A stretch of DNA of 5,151 nt from Actinomycetota bacterium (GTDB taxonomy: Bacteria > Actinomycetota > Actinomycetes > Streptosporangiales > Streptosporangiaceae): contig PMOU01000136.1 in assembly GCA_003161205.1 (NCBI GenBank), positions 4,427-9,577 on the forward strand. The letters are read 5' to 3'. Both the position numbers and the translations under genes were made by a program. Positions 4,145 through 5,151 of the stretch are shown piece by piece (position 1 is the stretch's first letter; the number at the start of each line of letters is the position of its first letter). The notes under the pieces were generated by a model, which was given only the letters and a program-made list of their open reading frames with translations, did not search any database and was not told the DNA's origin.

Positions 4145-4935
4145 GCTCTGATCCGACCCGGTCCAACTCCGAGCGGTGGCAGCAGCAGGGACCGCAGGGG
4201 ACCCAGAGGTTCGCGGTGAACCAGGGATACCAAGCTGACCAGGGGTACCAGAGGTCCTCTCGCCGGACGCGCCGGCGACACCGGAAATGGCCGCTGGTCA
4301 GCCTGATTGTGATCATCGTGCTGCTGGTGGCCGCCGACCGGGTGGCCTGCACGGTGGCCGAGAACCAGATGGCCAGCCAGATCCAGAAGCAGGGCTTCCC
4401 GGCCAAGCCGAAGGTGACGATCGAGGGCTTCCCGTTCCTGACCCAGCTAGCGGCCAAGGACTTCAAGACCGTCGTCATCTCAGCGTCGAACGTGACCGAG
4501 GGGCCGCTCGATATCGCGAGCCTGAACGCCACCATTCACGGCATGCACATTAACTCCAGCTTCAGCGGGGCCACGGTCGACACCATCAACGGCTCCGCGC
4601 TGATCACCTTCACCGCGCTGGCGAACGCCGGCGGCATCCCGCAGGGCATCACGCTGTCCGCCGACGGCTCGAACCAGGTCAAGGCGACCGTCAACCTCGC
4701 CATCATCAGCGCGACCGCGGTGGCCCAGGTGACCAAGACCGGTCCGAGTTCGATCAACGTGCGGGTCGTCCGGGCGGGCGACGTGCCGACGTCGGTGCTG
4801 GGCAACCTGGTGAACTTCACCATCAACATCCCGAAATCAGACCTGCCGGCCGGATTGACGATTCAGAGCGTCAGCGTCAGCCAGCAGGGAATCCTCGTTT
4901 CGGTCGTCGGCCATAACACCACCCTCAGCCAGTAA
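4141..4935 (+). CDS. Membrane-anchored DUF2993 / LmeA-like phospholipid-binding protein
   Basis: The 264-residue product has a Gln/Gly-rich cytoplasmic N-terminus (1-37) with a repeated QGYQ, a basic patch RRTRRRHRK (41-49), one hydrophobic segment (about 51-65) and a large exported domain. The start of that domain, DRVACTVAENQMASQIQ (66-82), followed by a VTIEGFPFLTQL-type segment (92-103) and alternating beta-strand sequence, marks the DUF2993 family. LmeA of mycobacteria (Rv0817c and its M. smegmatis counterpart) is the characterised member: a periplasmic protein that binds phospholipids and is needed for normal lipomannan/mannan elongation. The positive residues before the helix fit an uncleaved N-in, C-out signal anchor. 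Cys70 is not in a proper lipobox, since Arg occupies the -3 position. I chose the ATG at 4141; an in-frame TTG at 4096 would add 15 residues with no family support. It is divergent from the exporter and preceded by a Zur-like box. Confidence 0.85.
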   Translation: MSSDPTRSNSERWQQQGPQGTQRFAVNQGYQADQGYQRSSRRTRRRHRKWPLVSLIVIIVLLVAADRVACTVAENQMASQIQKQGFPAKPKVTIEGFPFLTQLAAKDFKTVVISASNVTEGPLDIASLNATIHGMHINSSFSGATVDTINGSALITFTALANAGGIPQGITLSADGSNQVKATVNLAIISATAVAQVTKTGPSSINVRVVRAGDVPTSVLGNLVNFTINIPKSDLPAGLTIQSVSVSQQGILVSVVGHNTTLSQ

Positions 4936-5016
4936 CCGGGGCAGATGTTGCCAATGTTTTAGCAGGTGAGGAGCGTGCTACGCGTGAATTATGGTCAGCA
5001 GAGAGTTACATTGTTT

Positions 5017-5029
5017 CTACTGACAGTAG
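5017..5029. promoter_or_regulatory. Perfect 6-1-6 palindrome CTACTGACAGTAG, possible operator
   Basis: The palindrome lies 21 bp upstream of the ATG at 5051 and 4 bp downstream of the -10-like TACATT (5007-5012), so it would cover the expected transcription start. It overlaps a second short palindrome GTAGCTAC (5026-5033). Its outer CTAC-N5-GTAG frame matches that of the palindrome in front of the exporter (3875-3887). A repressor site is the simplest reading; the regulator is unknown. Confidence 0.4.
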
Positions 5030-5040
5030 CTACGCGATGC

Positions 5041-5045
5041 GGAGG
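5041..5045 (+). promoter_or_regulatory. Shine-Dalgarno sequence of the last gene
   Basis: GGAGG is followed after five bases by ATG at 5051. It is the only textbook ribosome binding site among the five gene starts in the window and fixes the start of the truncated last gene. Confidence 0.85.
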
Positions 5046-5050
5046 CCAAT

Positions 5051-5151
5051 ATGCCCGGTGCGCCCTTTACTGTCGTCGATCAGCAGATTCTGCGCGACGC
5101 GGCAGTTGCGGTGGCCGCGGCCGCCCCAGGGCCCGCTAGCGCCACGGGGCC
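5051..5151 (+). CDS. Unrecognised protein, N-terminal fragment
   Basis: A good ribosome binding site precedes the ATG, and the frame stays open to the window edge for 33 codons plus two bases. The visible sequence starts MPGAPFTVVDQQILRDAAVA and then becomes Ala-rich with Pro and Gly. The segment VVDQQILRDAAVAVAAAA could be an amphipathic or hydrophobic helix but lacks the positive N-terminus of a signal peptide. I do not recognise a family in so few residues. Codon third positions are largely G/C, as in its neighbours, which supports real coding. Confidence 0.65.
   Translation, partial: MPGAPFTVVDQQILRDAAVAVAAAAPGPASATG

Larger units (their letters stand above)
4936..5050. other. Spacer between the LmeA-like gene and the last gene
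   Basis: No coding sequence is evident. No strong terminator hairpin follows the LmeA-like stop; only a 4-bp stem GCGT/ACGC (4973-4983) is visible. The octamer GCTACGCG occurs twice in the same orientation (4977-4984 and 5029-5036, 52 bp apart), the second directly following a perfect 13-bp palindrome. A possible -10 TACATT lies at 5007-5012 with a weak -35-like GTGAAT (4984-4989) at 17-bp spacing. Confidence 0.5.

Noticed and set aside
4348..4350. Cys70 of the LmeA-like protein as a lipoprotein acylation site
   Set aside because: The preceding residues are R-V-A, and Arg at the -3 position is incompatible with a lipobox; an uncleaved anchor is more likely.
4080..4535. Minus-strand open frame opposite the LmeA-like gene
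   Set aside because: No family signature; the plus frame has a convincing signal anchor and DUF2993 sequence.
4936..5000. Intrinsic terminator after the LmeA-like gene
   Set aside because: Only a 4-bp stem (GCGT/ACGC, 4973-4983) without a T-run is present.
1..5151. Mobile element, CRISPR array, tRNA or antisense toxin system
   Set aside because: No transposase or integrase motifs, no regularly spaced direct repeats outside the coding pentad arrays, and no cloverleaf-like structure were found.

Overview
The window reads as chromosomal DNA from a high-GC actinomycete (Actinomycetota). The signs are strong G/C bias at third codon positions, weak or absent Shine-Dalgarno sequences at several starts, and gene families best known from mycobacteria and streptomycetes: an Rv1747-type FHA-ABC exporter, a PtpB-type phosphatase and an LmeA/DUF2993 protein. 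The genus cannot be fixed from the sequence.

Layout from left to right: (1) the N-terminal 42 codons of an M19 (renal/membrane-type) dipeptidase on the minus strand, cut by the window edge; (2) a 235-255 bp divergent intergenic region with a hairpin and a 15-bp Zur/Fur-box-like palindrome; (3) a PtpB-like protein tyrosine/lipid phosphatase on the plus strand; (4) tail to tail with it, sharing a CTAG, a large minus-strand exporter with two FHA domains, a low-complexity pentapeptide-repeat linker, an ABC ATPase domain and an ABC-2 type membrane domain; (5) a 268-bp divergent intergenic region, visibly richer in A/T, holding several inverted repeats; (6) a plus-strand membrane-anchored DUF2993 (LmeA-like) lipid-binding protein; (7) a 115-bp spacer with a 13-bp perfect palindrome; (8) the first 33 codons of an unrecognised plus-strand gene.

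The three complete genes have envelope or phospholipid themes in their best-known relatives. PtpB-type enzymes hydrolyse phosphoinositides and phosphotyrosine, Rv1747 has been linked to export of phosphatidylinositol mannosides or related glycolipids and is controlled through FHA-phosphothreonine contacts, and LmeA binds phospholipids and supports mannan elongation. A shared role here is inference from family knowledge and proximity. The genes are not one operon, because the phosphatase and exporter converge and the exporter and LmeA-like gene diverge.

No mobile element, CRISPR array, tRNA or rRNA was seen. The most unusual material is in the control regions: two related Zur-like palindromes, a CTACA/TGTAG palindrome lying on a probable leaderless promoter of the exporter, and other inverted repeats. 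The recently expanded 15-bp tandem repeats inside the exporter are the other notable feature. I did not see a clearly new multi-gene system.
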